From Roseococcus suduntuyensis (GTDB taxonomy: Bacteria; Pseudomonadota; Alphaproteobacteria; Acetobacterales; Acetobacteraceae): 64,000 bases of DNA. Numbering within the stretch: position 1 is the first letter of the stretch; each line of letters opens with the position of its first letter. The DNA lies in the NCBI RefSeq assembly GCF_014196305.1, contig NZ_JACIDJ010000002.1, positions 124,001-188,000 on the forward strand, read 5' to 3'. Position numbers and translations under genes: made by a program. The notes beneath the pieces are model-generated. The model saw only the letters and a list, made by a program, of their open reading frames with translations, searched no databases and was not told the DNA's origin. Below, in pieces: positions 32,638 to 41,129 of the stretch.

Positions 32638-34664
32638 AGGAACTGCTGGAGCCTCGCCGGATCGCGCTGGTGGGCGCCTCCGGCGACCCCGCCCGCCTGA
32701 CGGCGCGGGCGCAGATCTACCTGCGCCGCCACGGCTATCAGGGCGAGCTTTTCCCAGTGAATCCTCGCGCCAGCGAGATCCTAGGCGAACCCGCCTTCGC
32801 GCGCGTGGAAGACATCCCCGGCGAGATCGACTTCGCCTATATCCTGCTCGGCACGCAGCAGGTGGAAGCGCAGATTGCCGCCGTCGCCGCCAAGGGCGCG
32901 AAGGTGGCCTGCATCCTGGCCGATGGCTTCGCGGAAGCAGGCCCGGAAGGCCAGGCCCTGCAGGACCGCTGCCTGGACGCGGCAAAGGCCGCGGGGCTGC
33001 GCCTGCTCGGCCCCAACTCCATGGGCATCATCAACATCCCCGCCCGCATCGCCGCCAGCGTGAACGCGGCGCTGGAGGCCGAGACGCTGCCCGCCGGGCG
33101 CCTCGCCTTGGTCAGCCAGTCGGGTTCCATGCTCGGCGCCATCATGGGGCGCGGCGCGGCGCGGGGCATGGGCTTCTCGCACCTCATCGCCACCGGCAAC
33201 GAGGCCGACCTGACCGCCGGCGAAATCGCCGCCATGCTGGTGGACGAGCCCGGCGTGGACGGGGTGATGCTCTTCCTGGAGGCCATCCGCCAGCCGCAGC
33301 ACTACGCGCACGCCGCCTGGAAAGCGCACCGCGCGGGAAAACCCATCATCGCCTACAAGCTCGGCCGCTCGCCCTATGGGGCGGAGCTGGCCACCAGCCA
33401 CACTGGCGCCCTGGCCGGCAGCGACATGGCGGCCGAGGCCTTCTTCCGTGCTCATGGCATCCTGCGCGCCACCATGCTGGAGAGCTTTCTGGAGCTTCCC
33501 GCGCTGGTCCTGGGGCGCAAGCCGCATGTGTCCACGCACCGCGCCGTCTCGGTGATGACCACGACGGGCGGCGGCGGCGCCATGGCGGTGGACGCGCTGG
33601 GCGTGGCCGGCATCGAGGCGCGCATCCCCGACGCACACGCCACGGCCAAGCTGCATGCGGTGGACATGCACCCACATGGCCGCCTGCTGGACATGACGCT
33701 GGCCGGCACCAAGCCCGACCGGGTGGAGGCCGCCATCGTGGCGCTCGCCGCCGCGCGGGACACGGATGTGGTGGTGCCCGTCATCGGCTCCTCCGCGCAG
33801 TTCCGGCCGCATGATGCCGTGGCCGGCATCGTGCGCGGGCGGGACGCGGTGGGCGATGCGAAGCCCGTGGCCGCCTTTCTCGTGCCCCAGGCCGATGCCT
33901 CGCTGCGGCTGCTGGCCGAGGCCGGCATTCCTGCCTTCCGCACGCCGGAAAGCCTCGCGGACGCGATGCGCGCCTTCCTCGACTGGCGGGCACCGCTCGC
34001 GGCCCCGCACATGGCCGCGCCCGAAGTGGCATTGTCCGAACGGCCGGACGAGGCCGATGCGCGCGATGTCTTCGCGGCCCTTGGTCTCGCCACCGAATAC
34101 GCCCGCTTCACCGACACACCGCCCGAAGGGCTGCGCTATCCGGTGGCGCTGAAGATCCTCTCGCCCGACCTGGCGCACAAGACCGAGGTGGGCGGCGTCG
34201 CGCTCAACATCGCCGACGAGGCAGCGCTGCGTTCGGCCATGATCAACATGCGCGCGCGCGTGGAGAAGGCGGCACCGCAGGCGCGGATCACGGGCTTCCT
34301 GGCGCAGCCCATGGCCAAGGGGCTGGCCGAGGTCATCCTGGGCTTCCGCCGCGACCCGGAGGTGGGGCCCGTGGTGCTGCTGGGCGCCGGCGGGGTGCTG
34401 GCCGAACTGCACCGCGACGTGGCGCTCCGCCTGGCACCGCTGCACCTCGACGAGGCGCGCGGCATGATCGCCGAGGTGCGGGCGCTGCGCGTGATCGAGG
34501 GCTGGCGTGGTTTGCCGCGCGGCGATGTGGAGGCGCTGGCGCAGGCCATCGTCGCCGTCTCCCGCCTGGCCGCGCTGGACGGCATCGCGGAGGCGGAGAT
34601 CAATCCGCTGATGGTGCACGAGAGTGGCGTCACCGTCGCCGATGCCTGGATCGTGAGGAGCTAA
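32634..34664 (+). CDS. ADP-forming acyl-CoA synthetase (acetate--CoA ligase family)
   Basis: A 676-residue fused alpha-beta NDP-forming acyl-CoA synthetase. It has an N-terminal CoA-binding Rossmann domain (IALVGASGDPARL), a succinyl-CoA-ligase-like domain with the phospho-His motif TSHTGALAGSD, and a C-terminal ATP-grasp domain (LKILSPDLAHKTEVGGVALN, EINPLMV). The GTG start overlaps the acyl-CoA dehydrogenase stop by four bases. It links acyl-CoA thioester cleavage to ATP, or works in reverse to activate an acid. A paralogue is at 59896. Confidence 0.9.
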   Translation: MKELLEPRRIALVGASGDPARLTARAQIYLRRHGYQGELFPVNPRASEILGEPAFARVEDIPGEIDFAYILLGTQQVEAQIAAVAAKGAKVACILADGFAEAGPEGQALQDRCLDAAKAAGLRLLGPNSMGIINIPARIAASVNAALEAETLPAGRLALVSQSGSMLGAIMGRGAARGMGFSHLIATGNEADLTAGEIAAMLVDEPGVDGVMLFLEAIRQPQHYAHAAWKAHRAGKPIIAYKLGRSPYGAELATSHTGALAGSDMAAEAFFRAHGILRATMLESFLELPALVLGRKPHVSTHRAVSVMTTTGGGGAMAVDALGVAGIEARIPDAHATAKLHAVDMHPHGRLLDMTLAGTKPDRVEAAIVALAAARDTDVVVPVIGSSAQFRPHDAVAGIVRGRDAVGDAKPVAAFLVPQADASLRLLAEAGIPAFRTPESLADAMRAFLDWRAPLAAPHMAAPEVALSERPDEADARDVFAALGLATEYARFTDTPPEGLRYPVALKILSPDLAHKTEVGGVALNIADEAALRSAMINMRARVEKAAPQARITGFLAQPMAKGLAEVILGFRRDPEVGPVVLLGAGGVLAELHRDVALRLAPLHLDEARGMIAEVRALRVIEGWRGLPRGDVEALAQAIVAVSRLAALDGIAEAEINPLMVHESGVTVADAWIVRS

Positions 34665-34666
34665 GC

Positions 34667-35479
34667 ATGGACCCGAAGACGCTGATCGAGGCCCGCTACG
34701 GCCACCTCCCCTTCAATCCCCCGGCCGACATCCCGGACGCGCTCGGCGCCATCCTCGACCGCCGCGTGACGCGCCGCTACGCGGCCCAACCCGTGCCCGA
34801 CTCGCTGCTGGACACGGTGCTGGCCGCCGCTTCCTCCGCGCCGTCCAAGAGCGACATGCAGCAATGGTCAGTGGTCGTGCTGCGCGATGCGGCGAAGATC
34901 GCGGCCATCGCGGACTGGATCGGCACCATGCCCTGGATCAAGCAGGCGCCGGTCTTCCTCGTCTTCTGCGCCGATGTGCGCCGTGGCCGCGACATCTGCG
35001 AGCGCGCGGGACGCGAACATGCCAATGACAACCTGGACACCGTGCTGAACGCGACGGTGGATGCCGCGCTCGCCATGGGCATGACCATCGCGGCGGCCGA
35101 TGCGGCGGGCCTGGGCACCTGCCCCATCTCCTATGTGCGGAACCACATGGAGAAGGTCGGCCCGCTGCTCGGCCTGCCCAAGGGCGTCTTCCCCATCGCC
35201 GGCCTGACGCTGGGCGTGCCCGAGGCGCGCAACGAGCCCTCCGCCCGCCTGCCGCCCTCCGTCACCATCCACCGCGAACGCTATGATGCGTCCGGCGAGG
35301 CGCAGGCCCTCTCCGCCTATGACGCAAGGCGCGAACGCGCCAAGCCGCGCTACCCGGAAATCCACGGCCCGGCGCCGGAGGGCTGCAGCTGGACCGAGAA
35401 CGTGGCCCGCCAGCTCTCGGTGCCGGAACGCGCGGGCTTCCGCGCCTGGCTGCGCTCGCGCGGCTTCGCCCTTGACTGA
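34667..35479 (+). CDS. Nitroreductase-family flavoprotein
   Basis: A 270-residue FMN-dependent nitroreductase-fold protein. It has the phosphate-contacting motif RRVTRRYAAQPVPDSLL, the SAPSKSDMQQW segment and GLGTCPISYVRNH. Such enzymes reduce quinones, nitro groups, enoates or flavins, or dehalogenate aromatics. It is two bases after the CoA ligase and overlaps the Nudix gene, so it belongs to the acyl-CoA operon. The C-terminus has a 40-residue extension beyond the usual fold. Confidence 0.87.
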   Translation: MDPKTLIEARYGHLPFNPPADIPDALGAILDRRVTRRYAAQPVPDSLLDTVLAAASSAPSKSDMQQWSVVVLRDAAKIAAIADWIGTMPWIKQAPVFLVFCADVRRGRDICERAGREHANDNLDTVLNATVDAALAMGMTIAAADAAGLGTCPISYVRNHMEKVGPLLGLPKGVFPIAGLTLGVPEARNEPSARLPPSVTIHRERYDASGEAQALSAYDARRERAKPRYPEIHGPAPEGCSWTENVARQLSVPERAGFRAWLRSRGFALD

Positions 35480-36167
35480 ACCCACGGCCGACAATCCCGG
35501 CAGCGCCGATGCGGCGGGCGTCACGCGCCGCCGCGTCCATCCCCGCCATGCGGCCAGCCTCGTCTTGTGGCGCGACGGTCCCTCCGGCCCCGAGGTGCTG
35601 ATGGGCCGCCGCCACCACGCGCTGCGCTTCATGCCGGGCGTGCTGGTCTTTCCCGGCGGGCGGGTGGATCGCACCGACTACAAGGCACCGGCGCTTAGCG
35701 AGTTGCGCGCGCCCACGCTCGCCATGTTGCGGCTCTCCTCGCAGGCCAGCCTCGCCCGCGCGCTGGCCGTGGCCGCCGCCCGCGAGCTGCACGAGGAAAC
35801 CGCGCTGGTGCTGGGCGAGATGCGCGGCGGGCGCGTCGCGCCTGATCTGAGCTGCATGGACTATCTCAGCCGCGCCATCACGCCGGCCGGCCGGCCCATC
35901 CGCTTTCATGCACGCTTCCTGGTGGCACCCGCCAGCGCCGCGCATGGCGAACTCCGCGGCTCGGGTGAGCTGGAGGAGCTGCGCTTCTTCCCGCTCACCG
36001 GCCTCGCGGGCCAGCCCGTGATGCGGATCACGGCCATGATCCTGGAGGAATTCCAGGCCTGGCTCGGCATGGACCAGCCAGCGCGCGACGCCCGCGCGCT
36101 GATGGCCATCAAGGGCCGCGACCGCTTTTCCGCGGAACGCAAATGGCCCTCAAGCGAGGCGCCATAG
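35472..36167 (+). CDS. Nudix hydrolase with split Nudix box
   Basis: A 231-residue Nudix protein. The opening GVLVFPGGRVD is followed, after a 40-residue insertion, by AAARELHEETALVLGE, the REx2EE half of the box. This split layout is known from NUDT19-type CoA or acyl-CoA diphosphatases, which fits the operon. I take TTG 35472, eight bases inside the nitroreductase, as the start because no ATG or GTG lies before the first domain strand; the frame is open to 35283. The 3' end overlaps the convergent MBL gene by 18 bases. Confidence 0.8.
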   Translation: MTEPTADNPGSADAAGVTRRRVHPRHAASLVLWRDGPSGPEVLMGRRHHALRFMPGVLVFPGGRVDRTDYKAPALSELRAPTLAMLRLSSQASLARALAVAAARELHEETALVLGEMRGGRVAPDLSCMDYLSRAITPAGRPIRFHARFLVAPASAAHGELRGSGELEELRFFPLTGLAGQPVMRITAMILEEFQAWLGMDQPARDARALMAIKGRDRFSAERKWPSSEAP

Positions 36168-37031
36168 CTCACCCTCGCGGATGGCCGCGCCCTCGCCTTC
36201 CAGCATGATGAGCTGCGCCAGCAGGCTCCGCCCCGCCGCGCGCACGAGGCGCGGGTCGAGCGGGCCATAGACGGGGCCGATCAGCGTCTCCGCCGTCGCC
36301 GGGCCGTGCTCGCGCAGGGCCGCCACGACGCGCGCCTCGCGCTTCTGCCGGTGGAGGTTCAGCGCATCGAGGAAGGGCATGGGGTCGGGCAGCTTCGGGC
36401 CATGGCCGGGGAGGTAGAGCCGGTCCTGCCCCTCGCGCGCGCGCAGCTTCGCCAGGCTGTCGCGATAGGCGCGCATGTCGCCATCGGGCGGGCTGACCAC
36501 GCTGGTGGACCAGGACATGACATGGTCGGCGCTGAACAGGATGCCGGTGCCGTCGAGGGCAAAGCAAAGATGGTTGCCGCAATGACCGGGCGTGAACAGC
36601 GCGGTCAGGCGCCAATCCGCGCCCTCGATGCTGCCACCATCGGGCACGCGCACATCGGGCATGAAGGCATGGTCTCCGCCCTCCTGCCCATCATGCGGGG
36701 GCGTGGCGTGGGGGCCATGGGCATAGCTCGGCGCGCCCGTCGCGGCTTGCAGCGCGCGCGCACCCGGCGAATGGTCCCGGTGGGTGTGGGAGACGATGAC
36801 ATGGGTGATGGTCTCGCCGCTGGTGGCGGCCAGGATGGCCTGGAGGTGCGCGGCATCCTCCGGCCCCGGGTCCAGCACCGCGACCGACTTGCCGCCACCG
36901 ATCAGGTAGGTGTTGGTGCCGCGGAAGGTGAAGGCCGAGGGGTTGTTGCACAGCACCCGCCGCACGCCGGGGGCGATGTGTTCCACCCCACCGTATTCGA
37001 GGGGGTCGTCTCGCAGGAAGGGGACGTTCAA
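36150..37031 (-). CDS. Metallo-beta-lactamase-fold hydrolase, LACTB2-like
   Basis: A 293-residue MBL-fold hydrolase. Metal ligands are visible in SHTHRDH, TPGHCGNH, SADHVMSW and the late LPGHGPKL; a winged-helix tail (REARVVAALREHGPATAETL) resembles LACTB2, an RNA endonuclease, and related thioester hydrolases. A TTG at 37031 overlaps the stop of the EamA gene (TTGA) and has AGGAG ahead, and is preferred to longer frames. The 3' end overlaps the Nudix gene on the other strand. Confidence 0.85.
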   Translation of the reverse strand: MNVPFLRDDPLEYGGVEHIAPGVRRVLCNNPSAFTFRGTNTYLIGGGKSVAVLDPGPEDAAHLQAILAATSGETITHVIVSHTHRDHSPGARALQAATGAPSYAHGPHATPPHDGQEGGDHAFMPDVRVPDGGSIEGADWRLTALFTPGHCGNHLCFALDGTGILFSADHVMSWSTSVVSPPDGDMRAYRDSLAKLRAREGQDRLYLPGHGPKLPDPMPFLDALNLHRQKREARVVAALREHGPATAETLIGPVYGPLDPRLVRAAGRSLLAQLIMLEGEGAAIREGELWRLA

Positions 37032-37921
37032 CGCTTCACTCCTCGGCGCATTTCTCGCTGCATGATGTAGAGGGCGGCGAGCACGATCAATCCGGCGCCC
37101 AGGAAGGTCGCGATGCCCGGTGTGTCGCCGAAGAAGATCCAGCCCAGCAGCACCGCCCAGAGGATGCCCGTGTAGGAATAGGCCCCCAGCGAGGAGACCT
37201 GCGCCGAGGCATAGGCCTCCGTCAGCATCACCTGCGCGATGCCACCCACCAGCCCAACCCCCATCAGCAGCAGGAATTCCCAGGGCGTGGGCGTCACCCA
37301 GACGAAGGGCAGGGCGAGCCCGGTGAAGCACGTCATGAGAATGGACTGCCAGATGACGATGGTGGTGGAGCTTTCGGTGGCGGACAGGCTGCGCACCAGC
37401 AGCGTCGTCATGGCCGAGAAGACGCCATGCATCACCGCGATGGACATGCCCAGCGCGATCCAGGGATCGATGCGGCCCTGGAAGGCCCCCTGCCCCAGCG
37501 CGATGACCAGGATGCCGCCGAAGCCCAGCAACACGGCGCTGAACCGATGGATGCCCACCCGCTCGCCCAGAAAGGGGATGGCCAGCAGGGTGACGAAGAG
37601 CGGCGTGGTGAAGGTCAGTGCCGTCTGCTCGGCCAGCGGCAGCACGGTCAGCGAGAAGAAGGCGCAGCTCATCGCCATGGTGCCCGTCAGGGCGCGGCCC
37701 ACATGCTGCGGCAGGCGCTGGGTGCGCAGCCGCACCCCATGGCCCATCCGCGCCACGATCAGCAGCACCACCGGCAGGGCCAGCACGCTGCGGAAGAACA
37801 TGATCTCCAGGAAGTGGATGCGGTCGCCCACCAGCTTCACCAGCGCCCCCATCAGGGTGAACAGCGCGGTGGCCCCCAGCATGAGCAGCGCCCCGCGCCT
37901 CGCATCATGACGCAGCGCCAT
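37028..37921 (-). CDS. EamA-family (DMT) transporter, second copy
   Basis: A 297-residue ten-helix drug/metabolite transporter with two EamA repeats (GALLMLGATALFTLMGALVK; second repeat GVFSAMTTLLVRS onward). The translated start overlaps the upstream EamA gene by 17 bases, and the MBL gene begins in its stop codon. Substrate unknown; family members export amino acids, metabolites or lipids. Confidence 0.85.
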   Translation of the reverse strand: MALRHDARRGALLMLGATALFTLMGALVKLVGDRIHFLEIMFFRSVLALPVVLLIVARMGHGVRLRTQRLPQHVGRALTGTMAMSCAFFSLTVLPLAEQTALTFTTPLFVTLLAIPFLGERVGIHRFSAVLLGFGGILVIALGQGAFQGRIDPWIALGMSIAVMHGVFSAMTTLLVRSLSATESSTTIVIWQSILMTCFTGLALPFVWVTPTPWEFLLLMGVGLVGGIAQVMLTEAYASAQVSSLGAYSYTGILWAVLLGWIFFGDTPGIATFLGAGLIVLAALYIMQREMRRGVKR

Positions 37922-38846
37922 GTCTCGCCCTTTCCTCGGCGCGGCGCACGCGCTCGCGGTGCAGGTTGTAGATGCCGGCGGCGATGACCACGGCGGCGCC
38001 CGCCAGGGTGGTCCAGGCCGGAACCTCCGCGAAGATCACGAAGCCCAGCACCAGGCCCCAGAGCAGCGGGGTGTATTCCAGCGGCGCGAGCGAGGCCACC
38101 CGCGTCAGCGCGAAGGCGCGGGCGAAGAGCAGGTGCGCGATGGCATTGGACACGCCGAAGAACAGCAGCAGGAAGAACATCGGCCAGGAGGGAAACAGGT
38201 TGGGCGGTCGCCCCTCCGGCCACAGCGCCGTCACCGGCAGCAGGGCGAGGCCGAGCGGGATGTGCATCAGCATCAGCCACAAGGCGATGGTGGCCGCCGT
38301 ATCCGTGCTGGCCAGCGTCCGGGTCCAGATGCGACTGACCGCGACCCCCACCACCGCGACCAGCAGAAGCGCCACCTCCCACCGCCACAGGTCGCCGCCG
38401 GGCTGGAGCATGAACAGCACGCCCGAGAAACCCAGCAGGCAGGAGATCCAGCGCCGCCAGCCCACCGCCTCGCCCAGCATGGGAATGGCCAGCAGCGTCA
38501 TCAGCAGGGGCGCGGCGGCGGCCACGGCGTAGGAATCCGCGAGGCCCAGCCCCGCCAGCCACACCACATACCACAGCGCCGAGACCGAGCAGTGCAGAAA
38601 GGACCGCCCCAGCACCAGGCGCGTGTTGCGCGGCCAAAGCCCACGCCCGCGCGCGATGACAGCGACGGCCAGCGCCCCCACCACCCCGCGCCAGAGCATG
38701 GCGCCGGCCACGCCGACCTCGGGCAGGGCGTATTTCACCGCCGCATCGGCCCCGGTGATGATGAAGTAGCCCAGCGCCGCCAGCGCGATGCCGCGCACCG
38801 CGGCCTCGCCGCTGGTGGAACGGCCCGGAATGGGATCGTTACGCAA
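37905..38846 (-). CDS. EamA-family (DMT) transporter, first copy
   Basis: A 313-residue ten-helix EamA transporter (ALGYFIITGADAAVKYALPE; ALLLVAVVGVAVSRIWTR). It is similar in layout to the adjacent copy, so a tandem duplication or heteromer pair is possible. The start is uncertain: TTG 38846 gives a short polar leader; GTG 38798 lies close to the first helix; the frame stays open to 38993. I chose 38846 to retain the leader seen in many relatives. Divergent from the methyltransferase. Confidence 0.78.
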   Translation of the reverse strand: MRNDPIPGRSTSGEAAVRGIALAALGYFIITGADAAVKYALPEVGVAGAMLWRGVVGALAVAVIARGRGLWPRNTRLVLGRSFLHCSVSALWYVVWLAGLGLADSYAVAAAAPLLMTLLAIPMLGEAVGWRRWISCLLGFSGVLFMLQPGGDLWRWEVALLLVAVVGVAVSRIWTRTLASTDTAATIALWLMLMHIPLGLALLPVTALWPEGRPPNLFPSWPMFFLLLFFGVSNAIAHLLFARAFALTRVASLAPLEYTPLLWGLVLGFVIFAEVPAWTTLAGAAVVIAAGIYNLHRERVRRAEERARHGAAS

Positions 38847-38962
38847 GTGCGGCGTCCCGTATGACGCGCTTCGGGACCCGGGCCCCCTTCTGTCGCAGCG
38901 CCATCTTCTCCGTCCCGCACGTCCGGTGCAGTCTTCGCCCCTGAGCCGCCCGCTGTCCATCA

Positions 38963-39778
38963 GTGACAGACGCCGCCCTGCCCCCGCCATCATGGGGGCT
39001 GGTGTTCGCCACGATCAGGGCACAGAAGGGCAAGGTGGAGCAAACCGAATACGCGCTGATGGATGCGGTCGAGGACCGCATGTGGTGGTATCGCAGCCTG
39101 CACGGCCATGCCCTGGCCGCGCTGGCGGCGCTGCCCGCCGATGCGCGCATCCTGGACGCCGGCTGCGGCACCGGCGGCCTGCTGGCCAGGCTGCGCGCCG
39201 CCCGCCCGGGCGCGCCCCTCTTCGGCGTGGAATACGCTCCCGACGCCGCCCGCCGCGCCGCCACCAAGGCCGGTGCCGCGGTCGCAGCCGGCACGGTCAA
39301 CGCCCTGCCCTTCCCCGATGCCAGCTTCGATGCGGTGGTGAGTCTGGACGTGCTCTCCCATGCGGCCGTGGACGAAAGCACGGCCCTGGCCGAGTTCGCC
39401 CGCGTGCTTCGGCCAGGCGGCCTGTTGGTTCTGAACCTTCCCGCGCATGGATGGCTCCGCTCGGCACATGACGCGCGGGTCCACAATGCGCGCCGCTATG
39501 CGCGGGGCGAGGTGGCGGGCAAGCTCGCCGCCGCCGGCCTCGCCGAGATTTCACCCCGCCACTGGAACAGCCTGCTGCTGCCGCTGATGTTGCTGCAACG
39601 GCGCCTGGTGAAGCGCGACGACCACGCCGCCTCCGACGTGAAGCCCTTTCCCCCCTGGCTCGATCGCAGCCTCCACGGCATCTGCGCGTTGGAATCCGCG
39701 ATGCTTCGCGCGGGTCTGCGCTTTCCCGCCGGGGGGTCCATCCTCGCCACAGCCCGCAAGCCCGGACCCGTTTCATGA
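38963..39778 (+). CDS. Class I SAM-dependent methyltransferase
   Basis: A 271-residue methyltransferase: SAM motif I ILDAGCGTGGLLARL, motif II around ALPFPDASFDAVVSLDVLSH, and post-motif FARVLRPGGLLVLNLP. The N-terminal helix KGKVEQTEYALMDAVEDRMWWYRSLH resembles methyltransferases of polyisoprenyl or glycan pathways. It overlaps the GT2 gene by four bases. GTG start. Likely part of a lipid-linked glycan modification together with the next two genes. Confidence 0.83.
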   Translation: MTDAALPPPSWGLVFATIRAQKGKVEQTEYALMDAVEDRMWWYRSLHGHALAALAALPADARILDAGCGTGGLLARLRAARPGAPLFGVEYAPDAARRAATKAGAAVAAGTVNALPFPDASFDAVVSLDVLSHAAVDESTALAEFARVLRPGGLLVLNLPAHGWLRSAHDARVHNARRYARGEVAGKLAAAGLAEISPRHWNSLLLPLMLLQRRLVKRDDHAASDVKPFPPWLDRSLHGICALESAMLRAGLRFPAGGSILATARKPGPVS

Positions 39779-40734
39779 CCGAGACCCAATACCCCGTGGG
39801 GCTTTCCATCGTCGTTCCCGTCTATCGTGGCGCCGCCACGGTGGGGAAGCTGGTGGAGGCCCTCTCCGCCCTGAAGCCCGCGGGCGGCATCGAGATCGTC
39901 CTGGTGAATGATGGCAGCCCCGATGACAGCGGCGATGTGTGCCGGCGCCTGGCCGAGACGGCCACCGTGCCGCTGACCTACATCGAGCACGCGCGCAATT
40001 TCGGCGAGCACAACGCGGTGCTGACCGGGCTGCGCCATGCCCGCGGCGCCTACATCATCAACATGGATGACGACCTCCAGAACCCGCCGGAGGAGGTGAT
40101 CCGCCTCTACGACCACGCGCGACTGGGCGGCTGGGACGTGGTGTACACGCGCTACGCCAAGAAGGAGCATGAGGGCTGGCGCAACCTGGGTTCCAAGTTC
40201 GCCAACAAGGTCGCGGATTCGCTGCTGGACAAGCCCAAGGGCCTCTACCTCTCCTCCTTCCGCTGCATGAGCGCCCTGGTGGCGCAGGAGGTCGTGAAAT
40301 ACACCGGCCCCTACCCCTACATTGACGGCCTCATAATGCAGGTGACGCAGCGCATCGCCTCCATCGAGGTGGCGCATTACCCGCGCGCCGAGGGCCGGTC
40401 CAACTACACCATGCGCCGCCTGATCCGGCTCTGGCTGAACCTCGCCACCAACTTCTCCATCCTGCCGCTGCGCTTCGCCACCATGGCGGGTGTCGCCATG
40501 GGCGCGCTGGGCTTCCTGCTGGCGCTGGTGGTGGTGATCGAGGCCCTGTTCTTCTACACGCCCTCCGGCTGGGCCTCGACCATGGTGCTCATCCTGCTCG
40601 TTTCCGGCGCACAGTTCATGATGCTGGGTCTGCTCGGCGAATATGTCGGCCGGGCCTTCCTCTCGGCCAATGGCAAGCCGCAGGGGGTGGTGCGCGAGGT
40701 CATCCAGGCACGCGCGCCGGTTCGCGCCGAATGA
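39775..40734 (+). CDS. GT2 glycosyltransferase, ArnC/DPM-like
   Basis: A 319-residue polyisoprenyl-phosphate glycosyltransferase. The N-terminal GT-A domain has SIVVPVYRG, VNDGSPDDS and the DxD-type NMDDDLQNPP; the C-terminus has two membrane helices (MAGVAMGALGFLLALVVVIEAL and MVLILLVSGAQFMMLGLL) and the final GEYVGR motif shared with ArnC. It transfers a sugar to undecaprenyl phosphate at the cytoplasmic face. Overlaps with genes on both sides define a three-gene unit. Confidence 0.88.
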   Translation: MTETQYPVGLSIVVPVYRGAATVGKLVEALSALKPAGGIEIVLVNDGSPDDSGDVCRRLAETATVPLTYIEHARNFGEHNAVLTGLRHARGAYIINMDDDLQNPPEEVIRLYDHARLGGWDVVYTRYAKKEHEGWRNLGSKFANKVADSLLDKPKGLYLSSFRCMSALVAQEVVKYTGPYPYIDGLIMQVTQRIASIEVAHYPRAEGRSNYTMRRLIRLWLNLATNFSILPLRFATMAGVAMGALGFLLALVVVIEALFFYTPSGWASTMVLILLVSGAQFMMLGLLGEYVGRAFLSANGKPQGVVREVIQARAPVRAE

Positions 40735-41072
40735 GCATCTACTGGGCGGCCCTGGCCGCGGCCATCACCTCCTCGCTGGTGGGGCAGGTGTTGTTGAAGG
40801 CGGGCGCCGACGCGGCGGCGCAGATGTCCTTCCTTCTGCAATTGCTGCGCTGGCAGACCATCCTGGGCATCGGCTTCTATGGCGCCGGCGCCCTGCTCTA
40901 CATCCTGGCGCTGCGCCGCATCCCGATGAGCGTGGCGCTGCCGTGCACGGCGGCGAGCTATGTCGTGATCGCCGCCATCGGCTGGTATTTCTTCCAGGAA
41001 CCGCTGGGGGCGCAGAAGCTGGCCGCCGTCTTCCTCATCGCGACAGGGGTGGTGCTGCTGGCGACGGCGTGA
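40731..41072 (+). CDS. SMR/ArnE-like small membrane transporter
   Basis: A 113-residue protein with four membrane helices (YWAALAAAITSSLVGQVLLK, LGIGFYGAGALLYILAL, PMSVALPCTAASYVVIAAI, KLAAVFLIATGVVLLATA). It is like ArnE/ArnF and other SMR/EamA half-size proteins, which flip undecaprenyl-linked sugars or move small cations. Its place directly after an ArnC-like glycosyltransferase favours a glycolipid flippase. A structured hairpin element begins at the base after its stop. Confidence 0.85.
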   Translation: MSIYWAALAAAITSSLVGQVLLKAGADAAAQMSFLLQLLRWQTILGIGFYGAGALLYILALRRIPMSVALPCTAASYVVIAAIGWYFFQEPLGAQKLAAVFLIATGVVLLATA

Positions 41073-41118
41073 CGCGTCCGATCGGCGGCGGCGTTCTGCC
41101 GACGCCGTGAATCGGCCG
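41073..41118 (+). repeat. UGA-bulge hairpin element, copy 1
   Basis: CGCGTC leads to CCGAT (41078-41082), an inner stem 41083-41092 paired with 41098-41107 (one mismatch, 5-nt loop), a TGA bulge (41108-41110), then ATCGG (41111-41115) pairing with CCGAT, and GCCG-like sequence. The same order occurs at 62032. It follows a plus-strand stop codon directly and precedes a convergent minus-strand gene, so termination or mRNA 3'-end protection is likely. Confidence 0.6.
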
Positions 41119-41129
41119 GGCGCCTGGGT

